Positions 16,568-27,112 of a DNA stretch of 64,000 bases are shown piece after piece (the first letter of the stretch is position 1; every line of letters starts with the position of its first letter). The position numbers and the translations under genes were made by a program. Source of the stretch: Streptomyces sp. Ru71 (lineage in GTDB: Bacteria > Actinomycetota > Actinomycetes > Streptomycetales > Streptomycetaceae); contig NZ_PQSS01000021.1 in the NCBI RefSeq assembly GCF_002920535.1, positions 42,192 through 106,191 of the forward strand, read 5' to 3'. Below the pieces are notes generated by a model. It had not been told where the DNA came from and made no database searches. It saw nothing but the letters and a program-made list of their open reading frames with translations.

Positions 16568-19500
16568 ATGACCCACACCCCCGAGCGCGACCCGATACCG
16601 GGTGGCAGACGCGTGGCCCGCATCGCCGTGGCCGCGGGTCTGGTGGCCGCCCTCTGCGCGGCCGGGCCGATACCTCTGGCCCTCGCCGCGGACGACGCGC
16701 CCGCCGCCGCCCCCGCCGCCGACCCGGGCGTGAAGTCCGCGCACGACAAGCTCGGCGCCGACGACGCCGACCGGCTCGCGGACGCCAAGGCCGACGGCGA
16801 CAAGACCGTCACCATGATGATCGCGACCGCGCCGGGCCAGACCGAGCAGGTCACCGAGAAGCTGGACGACGTCGAGGGCGGCATCGTCGGCCGCACCTAC
16901 GACAAGCTGGGTTACGTCCGCGCGACCGTCCCGACCGGCAAGGCCGACGCGGCCATCTCCGCCGCCGCCAAGCTGTCCTCGGTGCACGCGATCGACCTCA
17001 AGCAGGAGATCCCGCTTGACGACCCGGCGCCCGACGCCCGGGCCGCCGGATCGGGCACCGGCTCGGTGACGTACCCGGGCCCGGGCAAGAACACCCCGGC
17101 CGAGAACCCGTACAACCCCTCCTTCGAGACGGGCGCCGTCGACTTCGTCGCGGAGCACCCGAAGGCGGACGGCCGCGGCATCACCATCGGCATCCTCGAC
17201 TCGGGCGTGGACCTCGGTCACCCGGCGCTGCAGAAGACCACCACCGGCGAGCGCAAGATCGTCGACTGGGTCACCGCGACCGACCCGGTCGTGGACGGCG
17301 ACGCCACCTGGCGGCGGATGAGCACCAAGGTCGACGGCCCCACCTTCACGGCGGCCGGCCAGACCTGGACCGCCCCCGCGGGCAACTACGGCTTCAACCT
17401 GTTCAGCGAGGCCGCCACCACCGGCGGTGACGCCAAGGGCGACGCCAACCGCGACGGCGACACCACCGACACCTGGGGTCTGCTGTACGACGCGGCGGCC
17501 GGCACGGTCCGCGTCGACCTGAACAACAACCACGACTTCACCGACGACACCCCGATGAAGCCGTACAAGGACGGCTTCCAGATCGGGTACTTCGGCACCG
17601 ACGACCCGGCGACGGACGTCGTCGAGCGCCAGCCGTTCGTCGTCGAGGTCCGCAAGGACGTCGTCTACAACTCCTCCGGCGCCAAGGCCGACTACGTCAA
17701 CATCGGCGTGATCGAGTCCGAGCACGGCACCCACGTGGCCGGTATCACCGCCGCCAACGGCCTGTTCGGCGGGAAGATGAGCGGCGCCGCCCCCGGCGCC
17801 AAGATCGTCTCCTCGCGGGCCTGCACCTGGAGCGGCGGCTGCACCAACGTCGCGCTCACCGAGGGCATGATCGACCTCGTCGCCAACCGCGGCGTCGACA
17901 TCGTCAACATGTCCATCGGTGGCCTGCCGGCGCTGAACGACGGCAACAACGCGCGCTCCGAGCTGTACACGCGCCTGATCGACACCTACGGCGTGCAGCT
18001 GGTGATCTCCGCGGGCAACTCCGGCCCCGGCGCGAACACCATCGGCGACCCGGGTCTGGCCGACAAGGTCATCTCGGTCGGCGCGGCCATCTCCAAGGAG
18101 ACCTGGGCCGCCAACTACGGCTCGGTCGTGGAGAAGAAGTACGCGATGATGCCGTTCTCCTCGCGCGGCCCGCGTGAGGACGGCGGGTTCACGCCGACCC
18201 TGACCGCACCCGGCGCGGCCATCAACACCACCCAGACCTGGCTGCCGGGCTCCCCGGTCGCCGAGGCGGGCTACTCGCTGCCGGCCGGCTACTCGATGCT
18301 GCAGGGCACCTCGATGGCCTCCCCGCAGGCGGCGGGCGCGAGCGCGCTGCTGCTGAGCGCCGCCAAGCAGAAGGGCATCGACCTCACCCCGGCCATCCTG
18401 CGCACGGCGCTCACCTCGACCGCCGACCACATCAAGGGCACGCAGGCGTACGAGGAGGGCGCGGGCCTGATCAACATCGTGGACGCCTGGGACGCCATCC
18501 GTGACGGCGCCACGGCCCACGACTACACGGTCAAGGCCCCGGTCGACACCGCGATCGACTCCGCGCTGAAGGAGCCGGGCTTCGGCACCGGCCTCTACGA
18601 CCGCGAGGGCGGCCTGAAGGCCGGCCAGAAGAAGACGTACGACGTCACCATCACCCGTACGTCCGGCCCGGACAAGGCGCTGTGGCACGAGCTGCACTTC
18701 GCCAACAACGCCGGTGACACCTTCCGGATCGTCGGCGACGACGAGGTGCGGCTGCCGCTGAACCAGCCGGTGACCGTCAAGGTCCAGGCGAACCCGCGCT
18801 CGGCCGGCATCAAGAGCGCGATCCTGGAGGTCGACGACCCGCGGACCGAGGGCGTCGACAAGCAGATCCTCACCACGGTCGTCGTCTCGACGCCGGTGGC
18901 GTACACCTTCTCCAAGTCGTCCTCGGTGCAGCGCAACAGCACCCAGTCGTACTTCGTGACCGTGCCCGAGGGCGCCAAGTCGCTTGAAGTGGCGATCGGC
19001 GGGCTGAAGGACAAGAGCCAGACCCGGTTCATCGCCATCCACCCCTACGGCGTCCCGGTGGACAACACCTCCACGCCGTACTGCTACAACAACTACCTCG
19101 ACGGCAACGGCTGCAAGCCGGACGTGCGCTCCTACGCCGACCCGCAGCCGGGCGTGTGGGAGATCGAGGTCGAGTCGCGCCGCACCTCGCCGCTGCTCGA
19201 CAACCCCTACACCCTGGACGTCGCCGTCCTCGGCGCCGTCTTCGACCCGGAGACGGTGACCGTGCCCGAGGCCAAGGTCGGCACGCCGGCCGCCGCCTCC
19301 TGGAACGTGACGAACAAGTTCGCCCCGCTGGAGGGCAAGCTCGCCGGCGGCCCGCTCGGCTCCTCCAAGTCGGCCCGCCCGTCCATCAAGCAGGGCGAGA
19401 CCCAGGTCACCAAGGTCGAGGTGCCCGCGGGCGCCAAGTCGCTGAACGTCGCGATCGGTTCGGTCTCCGACGCGTCGGCCGACCTGGACCTCACGGTCAA

Positions 19501-19861
19501 GGACGCCTCCGGCAAGGTCGTCGGCCAGTCCGCCGACGGTGACTCGGAGGAGGCGGTCTCCATCGCCTCGCCGGCCGCCGGTACGTACACCATCGAGGTC
19601 GCGGGCTACTCGGTGCCGGCCGGCACCACCGCCTACGACTACCGCGACGTGTTCTTCGCCGCCTCCCTCGGCACCGTCTCGGTGGACGGCTCGGCGCCGG
19701 TGAAGCTCGGCACGGGCGAGTCCGCGTCGGTGTCCGCCACGGTCACCGCGGCGGCCGCCGCGCCGGAGGGCCGCGAGTTCTTCGGCCAGGTCCAGCTGCT
19801 CGACGCCCGCGGCACGGTCGCCGGGGCGGGCAACGTGAAGATCGAGAAGGTCACGCCGTAG
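16568..19861 (+). CDS. secreted S8 (subtilisin-like) serine protease with C-terminal domains
   Basis: 1097 aa. Start ATG 16568 was chosen over ATG 16562 for spacing to AAGGG. A signal peptide (ARIAVAAGLVAALCAAGPIPLALAA) is followed by an inhibitor-I9-like propeptide region. The catalytic triad is Asp211 (GILDSGVD), His389 (EHGTHVAGI) and Ser582 (GTSMASPQ), with the oxyanion Asn in SAGNSGPG. The Asp-His gap of ~178 residues is far larger than in classical subtilisins and recalls tripeptidyl-peptidase II and other large S8 proteins. The last ~450 residues hold two similar beta-rich domains (each with AKSLxVAIG), probably pre-peptidase-C-like modules. An extracellular nutrient protease is likely. 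Confidence 0.93.
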   Translation: MTHTPERDPIPGGRRVARIAVAAGLVAALCAAGPIPLALAADDAPAAAPAADPGVKSAHDKLGADDADRLADAKADGDKTVTMMIATAPGQTEQVTEKLDDVEGGIVGRTYDKLGYVRATVPTGKADAAISAAAKLSSVHAIDLKQEIPLDDPAPDARAAGSGTGSVTYPGPGKNTPAENPYNPSFETGAVDFVAEHPKADGRGITIGILDSGVDLGHPALQKTTTGERKIVDWVTATDPVVDGDATWRRMSTKVDGPTFTAAGQTWTAPAGNYGFNLFSEAATTGGDAKGDANRDGDTTDTWGLLYDAAAGTVRVDLNNNHDFTDDTPMKPYKDGFQIGYFGTDDPATDVVERQPFVVEVRKDVVYNSSGAKADYVNIGVIESEHGTHVAGITAANGLFGGKMSGAAPGAKIVSSRACTWSGGCTNVALTEGMIDLVANRGVDIVNMSIGGLPALNDGNNARSELYTRLIDTYGVQLVISAGNSGPGANTIGDPGLADKVISVGAAISKETWAANYGSVVEKKYAMMPFSSRGPREDGGFTPTLTAPGAAINTTQTWLPGSPVAEAGYSLPAGYSMLQGTSMASPQAAGASALLLSAAKQKGIDLTPAILRTALTSTADHIKGTQAYEEGAGLINIVDAWDAIRDGATAHDYTVKAPVDTAIDSALKEPGFGTGLYDREGGLKAGQKKTYDVTITRTSGPDKALWHELHFANNAGDTFRIVGDDEVRLPLNQPVTVKVQANPRSAGIKSAILEVDDPRTEGVDKQILTTVVVSTPVAYTFSKSSSVQRNSTQSYFVTVPEGAKSLEVAIGGLKDKSQTRFIAIHPYGVPVDNTSTPYCYNNYLDGNGCKPDVRSYADPQPGVWEIEVESRRTSPLLDNPYTLDVAVLGAVFDPETVTVPEAKVGTPAAASWNVTNKFAPLEGKLAGGPLGSSKSARPSIKQGETQVTKVEVPAGAKSLNVAIGSVSDASADLDLTVKDASGKVVGQSADGDSEEAVSIASPAAGTYTIEVAGYSVPAGTTAYDYRDVFFAASLGTVSVDGSAPVKLGTGESASVSATVTAAAAAPEGREFFGQVQLLDARGTVAGAGNVKIEKVTP

Positions 19862-19878
19862 TCGTCGTTGCGGCGATG

Positions 19879-19908
19879 GGGCGGGCGTCCGGGAACGGGC
19901 GCCCGCCC
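19879..19908. terminator. terminator between convergent protease and membrane-protein genes
   Basis: A 9-bp GC stem (19879-19887 with 19900-19908) and a 12-nt loop are followed by a short pyrimidine tract, 17 nt after the protease stop. Confidence 0.75.
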
Positions 19909-19955
19909 TTCTTCGTGCCGCCGCGTCCTCCTGTGCCGCCACGCCCTTCGTGCCG

Positions 19956-20705
19956 TCACTCGCAGGTCGCGGCGGTGGCGCCGGACAGGGCCCGGTCGAG
20001 CCGGTCCCGCTCCTGGGCCAGCTCCTGCGGGTCGACGACCCAGGTGTCGGGCACGTCGGCGTTGCGCGGGATGCCGACCAGGGCGTGCTGGCCCTTGCCG
20101 GGCCGCGGGTCGAGGTACTCCTCCCAGGTGAAGGTGACGTCGGCTGGGACCGTGCCCGGCTTGTAGGCCCGGGTGACACGCAGGGTGACCCGCTCCTGCC
20201 CCGCCCGGGGGCCGGGCCGTACGGCGGTGACCGTGCCCTCCACGACCAGCCGCGCACAGGCCAGGTACCGGGCGGCGTCCGGCCGGGCCGATCCGGAGGC
20301 CACGTCGGCCTTGGAGGAGCCGCCGCTCGCGTCCCCGGGGGGATGGGCGGTCAGCCAGCCGATGCCGACGACACCACCGGCGGCGACGGCGGTGACGAGC
20401 ACGCCGAGGGACAGGGCCCGCGCACCGGGGCGCCGCCGCAGCCGGGCGGGGCCGGCGGGACTCCTGCGAGAGGTGGGGCGGGTCTTCCGGGGCGCCGGGG
20501 CAGGGGCCGGCTCCCCCGGCGGCGGCTCGGCGAGCGCCGCGCCGATGCGGCCGAGCTGCTCGCGCAGCAGCGTCACATCGGCCTCGGCGGCGCGGTACTC
20601 GGCCAGGAAGGCGCCGTCGGCCCTGGCCTCGTCGGGCAGCGGCTCGCCGGTGAGGACGGCCATCAGCGGGTCCAGTCCGTCCCGCCCGTCGTGTCCGGCC
20701 GGCAT
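19956..20705 (-). CDS. membrane protein, probable anti-sigma partner of the adjacent ECF sigma factor
   Basis: 249 aa, starting 1 nt after the sigma-factor stop. Residues ~1-100 are cytoplasmic and acidic/helical (LMAVLTGEPLPDEARADGAF, DVTLLREQLGRIGAAL), followed by a basic stretch, then one membrane helix (ALSLGVLVTAVAAGGVVGIGWL). An outside domain of ~110 residues has a Cys at each end (YLACARL and the terminal ATCE). This is the topology of group I ECF anti-sigma factors, but the HxxxCxxC zinc motif is absent. The role is inferred from position and topology. Confidence 0.72.
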   Translation of the reverse strand: MPAGHDGRDGLDPLMAVLTGEPLPDEARADGAFLAEYRAAEADVTLLREQLGRIGAALAEPPPGEPAPAPAPRKTRPTSRRSPAGPARLRRRPGARALSLGVLVTAVAAGGVVGIGWLTAHPPGDASGGSSKADVASGSARPDAARYLACARLVVEGTVTAVRPGPRAGQERVTLRVTRAYKPGTVPADVTFTWEEYLDPRPGKGQHALVGIPRNADVPDTWVVDPQELAQERDRLDRALSGATAATCE

Positions 20706-20706
20706 G

Positions 20707-21264
20707 TCACACCACCTCGTTCTCGTGCAGGCGGGCGCGCAGGGCCCGTACCGCCGTGTGCAGGCGGCTCTTGACCGTGCCCTCGGGGACGCCGAGCTGC
20801 TCGGCGATGGAGCGGACCGGCAGGTCGGCGTAGAAGCGCAGGACGAGGATCTGCCGCTGCGCATCGGGCAGCTCGTCCAGGCCCTGGGCGACCGCGAGGG
20901 ACAGCAGCCGGGTCTCCTCGCCGCCGGTGGCGGGCTCCCGCAGCGCGGCGAGCCGCTCCCCGAGGCGCTCCTGGCGGCGCCTGGCCCGGTGCCAGTCCAT
21001 GGCCAGGTTGGACGCGACGACCGCCGCCCACGCCGAGACGTCGCGCGGACCCTCCTCGCCCTTGGCGGCGCGCTCCAGCAGCCGCAGGCGGACCTGCTGT
21101 ACCCCGTCCGGCAGGTCCGCCTGCGGCACACCCCCGAGCGCGAGCACCGCCCGCACCCGGCGTTCCTGGTCCGCGTCCAGCGGGTCGTCCCCGGCGTACG
21201 CCAGGCGCGGCGGGTCGTCCCCGGCCCGCGGCCCCGGGCCGCGCCGGGCCCTTCTGCGCAGCAC
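20707..21264 (-). CDS. ECF-type RNA polymerase sigma factor
   Basis: 185 aa, GTG start with a GGAGGGGG site at 5-6 nt. Region 2 is visible around residues 35-95 (LPDGVQQVRLRLLERA, VVASNLAMDWHRARRR), and region 4 as LPDAQRQILVLRFYADLPVRSIAEQLGVPE then GTVKSRLHTAVRALRARL. The SigE/SigK-like architecture has no C-terminal extension. It is co-transcribed with the downstream membrane protein that probably sequesters it. A candidate ECF promoter lies in front (GAAC-N17-CGTC on this strand), suggesting autoregulation. Confidence 0.9.
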   Translation of the reverse strand: MLRRRARRGPGPRAGDDPPRLAYAGDDPLDADQERRVRAVLALGGVPQADLPDGVQQVRLRLLERAAKGEEGPRDVSAWAAVVASNLAMDWHRARRRQERLGERLAALREPATGGEETRLLSLAVAQGLDELPDAQRQILVLRFYADLPVRSIAEQLGVPEGTVKSRLHTAVRALRARLHENEVV

Positions 21265-22609
<1,345 letters not shown>

Positions 22610-22612
<3 letters not shown>

Positions 22613-22797
22613 GCCCTGTCGTTTGGATCAGGCCGGCTGAGAGACACGGTGCCTCTCGGCCGACCCGAGCGGGGTCTGGTGCGTGCAGCTGCAAGGCGGA
22701 GGAGGGCGACAACGCGGAGCGTTGGCAACCGACGACAACGCCGCAGATGCGCGTGCCAGACCCCGCGACGCCGGGATGATCCGAACGACAGGGCCTA
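22610..22797. repeat. 188-bp MITE-like inverted-repeat element
   Basis: The terminal inverted repeats at 22610-22630 and 22777-22797 match at 20 of 21 positions (left arm TAGGCCCTGTCGTTTGGATC). An inner pair (GGGGTCTGG and CCAGACCCC flanks) is also complementary, so the whole element can fold into one long hairpin. There is no coding capacity. I recall similar sequences in many Streptomyces genomes. The left arm supplies the asd stop codon; a palindrome (TAGCGG/CCGCTA) abuts the right arm and supplies the stop of the convergent gene. Confidence 0.75.
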
Positions 22798-22808
22798 GCG
22801 GACACCCG

Positions 22809-23282
22809 CTAGGCCCTGCGGACCTCGTAGTAGAAGCAGCCGTACTCGACGGCCCGGACGTGGACGAGCGCCACGGACGGGTCGTCGAATGCTTCCGCCA
22901 GCTCCTCGTCCCCGAACCCCTCCTGGACCAGGCGCCCGCCGAGGATGTGCCCGTCGGCGGAGTAGCGCCGCAGGACGCGGTGGGCGTTGGTGAACGCCAG
23001 GCCCTCGCCTTGGGGGCCCGCGCACTCCTCGGCGTGGACGAAGACGGGGCCCTGCTCGTCGTACGGCCCCGGCTCGGCGCCGGTCCGTGCCGCCCAGCGG
23101 CGCAGCGGCGCGTACGAGACGAGGGCGATCCGCTCCCCCGGCTCGCTGTGGCGCAGGCAGCAGCGCAGCGGGGCGCCGCCCTCGTCGTCGGTGACCGGGG
23201 AGGGGGTGCGCCCCGCGTCGTCGGCGGTGCGCAGCTCCTTGAGGACCTCGGGTGCGATGGGTCGTGCGGTGTAGGTGGTCAT
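22809..23282 (-). CDS. DUF1203 family protein
   Basis: 157 aa, ATG start. The family pattern is recognised in RCCLRHSEPGERIALVSYAPL, GPVFVHAEEC and HRVLRRYSADGHILGGRLV. Function is unknown for DUF1203. No membrane helix or signal is seen, so it is probably cytoplasmic. It is divergent from the second aminopeptidase N gene and ends at the inverted-repeat element behind asd. Confidence 0.85.
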   Translation of the reverse strand: MTTYTARPIAPEVLKELRTADDAGRTPSPVTDDEGGAPLRCCLRHSEPGERIALVSYAPLRRWAARTGAEPGPYDEQGPVFVHAEECAGPQGEGLAFTNAHRVLRRYSADGHILGGRLVQEGFGDEELAEAFDDPSVALVHVRAVEYGCFYYEVRRA

Positions 23283-23416
23283 GTGCTCAGCCTCGCGCGC
23301 GCGAGCGCCCGGCACCGGCGGGATCCGGACGTCGTGCTGCTGCCGCCGGATCATCGCCGAAGCCGGAGCTGACGTGGAAGGATGGCGCAACCGACACATC
23401 ACGAGGAGATGACCGC

Positions 23417-25993
23417 GTGCCTGGCACAAACCTGACTCGCGAAGAGGCGCAGCAGCGGGCGAAGCTGCTCACCGTTGACTCGTACGAGATCGATCTCGAC
23501 CTCTCCGGCGCGCAGGAGGGCGGCACCTACCGGTCCGTGACCACGGTGCGCTTCGACGTCGCCGAGGGCGGCGCCCAGTCGTTCATCGACCTGGTGGCGC
23601 CCACCGTCCACGAGGTGACCCTCAACGGGGACGCGCTGGATCCGGCGGAGGTCTTCCAGGACTCCCGGATCACGCTGCCCGGGCTGCTGGAGGGCCGCAA
23701 CATCCTGCGGGTCGTCGCGGACTGCGCCTACACCAACACCGGTGAGGGCCTGCACCGCTTCGTCGACCCGGTCGACGACCAGGCCTATCTGTACACGCAG
23801 TTCGAGGTGCCCGACGCGCGGCGGGTGTTCGCGTCCTTCGAGCAGCCGGACCTGAAGGCCACCTTCCAGTTCACCGTGAAGGCGCCCGAGGGCTGGACCG
23901 TCATCTCGAACTCGCCGACGCCTGAGCCCAAGGACAACGTCTGGGTCTTCGAGCCGACCCCGCGGATCTCGACGTACATCACCGCGCTGATCGCCGGCCC
24001 GTACCACTCCGTGCACAGCGTGTACGAGAAGGACGGGCAGTCCGTGCCGCTCGGCATCTACTGCCGGCCCTCGCTCGCCGAGTACCTCGACGCGGACGCG
24101 ATCTTCGAGGTGACCCGGCAGGGCTTCGACTGGTTCCAGCAGAAGTTCGACTACGCCTACCCGTTCGCCAAGTACGACCAGCTCTTCGTGCCCGAGTTCA
24201 ACGCGGGCGCCATGGAGAACGCGGGCGCGGTCACCATCCGCGACCAGTACGTCTTCCGGTCCAAGGTGACCGACGCGGCGTACGAGGTGCGCGCGGAGAC
24301 GATCCTGCACGAGCTGGCCCACATGTGGTTCGGCGACCTGGTCACCATGGAGTGGTGGAACGACCTGTGGCTGAACGAGTCGTTCGCCACGTACACGTCG
24401 ATCGCCTGCCAGGCGGCCGCGCCGGGCTCGAAGTGGCCGCACTCGTGGACGACGTTCGCCAACTCCATGAAGACCTGGGCGTACCGGCAGGACCAGCTGC
24501 CCTCCACGCACCCGATCATGGCGGACATCCGCGACCTGGACGACGTGCTCGTCAACTTCGACGGCATCACCTACGCCAAGGGCGCGTCCGTGCTGAAGCA
24601 GCTGGTCGCCTACGTCGGTGAGGACGAGTTCTTCCGGGGCGTGCAGGCGTACTTCAAGCGGCACGCGTTCGGCAACACCAGGCTGTCGGACCTGCTGGGC
24701 GCGCTGGAGGAGACCTCCGGGCGCGATCTGAAGACCTGGTCGCAGAAGTGGCTGGAGACGGCGGGCATCAATGTGCTGCGGCCCGAGATCGTCACGGACG
24801 CGCAGGGGGTAGTCACCTCCTTCGCCGTCCGCCAGGAGGCCCCGGCGCTGCCCGCCGGCGCCAAGGGCGAGCCGGTGCTGCGCCCGCACCGCATCGCCGT
24901 CGGCCTGTACGACCTCGACGACGCGGGCAAGCTGGTGCGCACCGAGCGGATCGAGCTGGACGTCGACGGGGAGCTGACCGCCGTACCGCAGCTGGCCGGC
25001 AAGCCCCGTCCGGCCGTGGTGCTGCTGAACGACGACGACCTGTCGTACGCCAAGGTGCGCCTGGACGAGCAGTCGCTGGCCGTGGTCACCGAGCACCTCG
25101 GGGACTTCACCGAGTCGCTGCCGCGCGCGCTGTGCTGGGCGTCCGCGTGGGACATGACGCGGGACGCGGAGCTGGCGACCCGGGACTATCTGGAGCTGGT
25201 GCTGTCCGGCATCGGCAAGGAGTCCGACATCGGCGTGGTGCAGTCGCTGCACCGGCAGGTGAAGCTGGCGATCGACCTGTACGCCGACCCGGCCGCCCGC
25301 GAAACCCTGCTGACCCGCTGGACCGACGCCACGCTGGCGCACCTGCGCTCCGCCGAGGCGGGCAGCGACCACCAGCTGGCCTGGGCGCGGGCGTTCGCGG
25401 CGACCGCGCGCACCCCGGAGCAGCTGGACCTGCTGGAGGGGCTGCTGGACGGCTCGCAGTCGGTCGAGGGCCTGGTCGTGGACACCGAGCTGCGCTGGGC
25501 GTTCGTGGAGCGGCTCGCGGCGGTGGGGCGCTTCGACGAGGCGGAGATCGCCGGCGAGTACGAGCGGGACAAGACCGCCGCGGGTGAGCGCCACGCGGCG
25601 ACCGCGCGGGCGGCGCGTCCCACGCCGGAGGCCAAGGCGGAGGCATGGGCGTCCGTCGTGGAGTCCGACAAGCTGCCGAACGCCGTGCAGGAGGCGGTGA
25701 TCGGCGGGTTCGTGCAGACCGACCAGCGCGAGCTGCTCGCGCCGTACGCCGAGCGGTACTTCGACGCCGTCAAGGGCGTGTGGGAGTCCCGGTCGCACGA
25801 GATGGCCCAGCAGATCGCGGTCGGGCTGTACCCGTCGGTGCAGGTGTCGCAGGAGACGCTGCGCCTGACGGACGCGTGGCTGGAGTCCGCCGAGCCCAAC
25901 GCCGCGCTGCGGCGCCTGGTGTCGGAGTCCCGCTCGGGCGTCGAGCGGGCGCTGCGCGCGCAGGCGGCGGACGCGGCGGCCGGCGACCACTGA
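23417..25993 (+). CDS. pepN: aminopeptidase N (M1 zinc metallopeptidase), paralog 2
   Basis: 858 aa, GTG start with GAGGAGA upstream. Motifs: AGAMENAG near residue 264; zinc site His298-Glu-x-x-His302 in HELAHMWFGD; third ligand Glu321 in WLNESFATY; catalytic Tyr expected in the TYAKGASVLKQL context. The sequence MEWWNDLWLNESF is closest to the canonical actinobacterial PepN. It is cytoplasmic and releases N-terminal amino acids during peptide turnover. It is full-length and homologous end to end with the gene at 10187. A strong terminator follows. Confidence 0.95.
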   Translation: MPGTNLTREEAQQRAKLLTVDSYEIDLDLSGAQEGGTYRSVTTVRFDVAEGGAQSFIDLVAPTVHEVTLNGDALDPAEVFQDSRITLPGLLEGRNILRVVADCAYTNTGEGLHRFVDPVDDQAYLYTQFEVPDARRVFASFEQPDLKATFQFTVKAPEGWTVISNSPTPEPKDNVWVFEPTPRISTYITALIAGPYHSVHSVYEKDGQSVPLGIYCRPSLAEYLDADAIFEVTRQGFDWFQQKFDYAYPFAKYDQLFVPEFNAGAMENAGAVTIRDQYVFRSKVTDAAYEVRAETILHELAHMWFGDLVTMEWWNDLWLNESFATYTSIACQAAAPGSKWPHSWTTFANSMKTWAYRQDQLPSTHPIMADIRDLDDVLVNFDGITYAKGASVLKQLVAYVGEDEFFRGVQAYFKRHAFGNTRLSDLLGALEETSGRDLKTWSQKWLETAGINVLRPEIVTDAQGVVTSFAVRQEAPALPAGAKGEPVLRPHRIAVGLYDLDDAGKLVRTERIELDVDGELTAVPQLAGKPRPAVVLLNDDDLSYAKVRLDEQSLAVVTEHLGDFTESLPRALCWASAWDMTRDAELATRDYLELVLSGIGKESDIGVVQSLHRQVKLAIDLYADPAARETLLTRWTDATLAHLRSAEAGSDHQLAWARAFAATARTPEQLDLLEGLLDGSQSVEGLVVDTELRWAFVERLAAVGRFDEAEIAGEYERDKTAAGERHAATARAARPTPEAKAEAWASVVESDKLPNAVQEAVIGGFVQTDQRELLAPYAERYFDAVKGVWESRSHEMAQQIAVGLYPSVQVSQETLRLTDAWLESAEPNAALRRLVSESRSGVERALRAQAADAAAGDH

Positions 25994-26004
25994 GTCCGGT
26001 GCGT

Positions 26005-26040
26005 GCGAGGGGTGCCCGGCCGTCGCCGGGCACCCCTCGC
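26005..26040. terminator. strong terminator after the second pepN
   Basis: A perfect 16-bp stem (26005-26020 with 26025-26040) with a CGTC tetraloop starts 11 nt after the stop codon. There is no T-tract, as is common in Streptomyces. Confidence 0.88.
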
Positions 26041-26043
26041 ACC

Positions 26044-26220
26044 GTTCACCCGGGGCGGGCCGCCCGACGCAGGGCCCGTCAGTGACACGGTCCGGAGTAA
26101 CACGGTCCGGCCTCCTGCGCCCCGGTTCAGGTACTGGCCGCCTCGCACAGGGCCCGTCGGAAACACGACCCGGACCCCCGCGCCCCGGTTCAGGGGCGGG
26201 CCGCCCGGCGCAGGGCCGCC
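26044..26220. repeat. three decayed copies of the LysR gene 3' end
   Basis: The last ~35 bp of the LysR coding sequence (around 26188-26220) recur in diverged form at ~26125-26160 and ~26044-26078. Each copy begins with GTTCA and contains GGGCGGGCCGCCC-like and GCAGGGCC blocks, at a period of ~63-81 bp. They look like tandem duplications of the gene's tail that have since drifted. Confidence 0.6.
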
Positions 26221-27086
26221 AGGACCCGGCCCACCGCCGGTGCCTCCTCCGCACCCCTGCGCACCGCCGCCACCACGTGCCGTACCGGCCGGTCCTCGGT
26301 CAGTTCGCGCATCGCCACCCCGGACCGGGGCACCGCGGCCATCCGGGGGACGAGCGCCACCCCCATGCCCGCCTCGACCATCGCCAGGATCGCCGTCCAG
26401 CCGGACGCCGCGTGCCCCTGTACGGGGCGGAAGCCGGCCGCCTCACAGGCGCCCCGGGTGATGTCCGACCAGGGGCCGCTGCCGCCGAAGATCCACGGTT
26501 CGGCGGCGAGGTCGGCCAGCCGCAGACGGCTCGCCGAGGCCAGCGGGTGGTCCCGGGGCAGCGCGACGTCCAGGGGGTCGGCGAGCAGCGGCGCGAGGTG
26601 GAAGCGGGCGTCGCGGGCGGTGGGCGCGTGGGCGGCGAGGGACAGGGCGAGATCGACGTCCCCGGCGGCCAGCAGGTCGTAGGCATGGGCGGCCTCGGTC
26701 TCCCGCACCCGTACGGTGACGGCCGGCGCCGACTCCTTCAGGGCCCGCACGGCGGGGACGACCAACGCCGGTACGGCCGTGGAGAACGCCCCGATCCGCA
26801 CCTCGCCCGCCTCCCCGCGCAGGTACGCCGTCAGCTCGGCGTCGGCGCGTTCCAGTTGTTCGAAGACGGCCTCCGCGTGCCGCAGCACCAGCCGCGCGGC
26901 CCCCGTCAGCCGCACCCGGCGCCCGTGTGCCTCCAGCAGGGGCACCCCGAGCTGTTTGGCGAGGTTGGTCAGCTGCTGGGAGACGGCCGACGGGGTCATC
27001 CGCAGGGCCTCGGCGGTCGCGGTGACCGTGCCCTCCTCCCGCAGGGTCCGCAGGATCTGCAGTTTCCGGATGTCCCAGTCGGCCAT
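26190..27086 (-). CDS. LysR family transcriptional regulator
   Basis: 298 aa. The N-terminal winged helix is clear (LRTLREEGTVTATAEALRMTP, then SAVSQQLTNLAKQLGVPLLE), followed by the RVRLTGAARLVLRHAE linker helix and a periplasmic-binding-protein-like effector domain (GEVRIGAFSTAVPALVVPAV; GMGVALVPRMA). It lies downstream of two EamA exporters on the same strand with a 26-nt gap, so it is probably co-transcribed with the exporters. Effector and targets are unknown. Confidence 0.9.
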   Translation of the reverse strand: MADWDIRKLQILRTLREEGTVTATAEALRMTPSAVSQQLTNLAKQLGVPLLEAHGRRVRLTGAARLVLRHAEAVFEQLERADAELTAYLRGEAGEVRIGAFSTAVPALVVPAVRALKESAPAVTVRVRETEAAHAYDLLAAGDVDLALSLAAHAPTARDARFHLAPLLADPLDVALPRDHPLASASRLRLADLAAEPWIFGGSGPWSDITRGACEAAGFRPVQGHAASGWTAILAMVEAGMGVALVPRMAAVPRSGVAMRELTEDRPVRHVVAAVRRGAEEAPAVGRVLAALRRAARP

Positions 27087-27112
27087 GGCCGCAACCTATC
27101 CGGCCGTCGGCG

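Noticed and set aside
15875..20257. 1460-aa minus-strand frame joining the Nudix gene to the region opposite the protease
   Set aside because: Only the last 170 codons are a real (Nudix) gene; the remainder is the antisense of the S8 protease.
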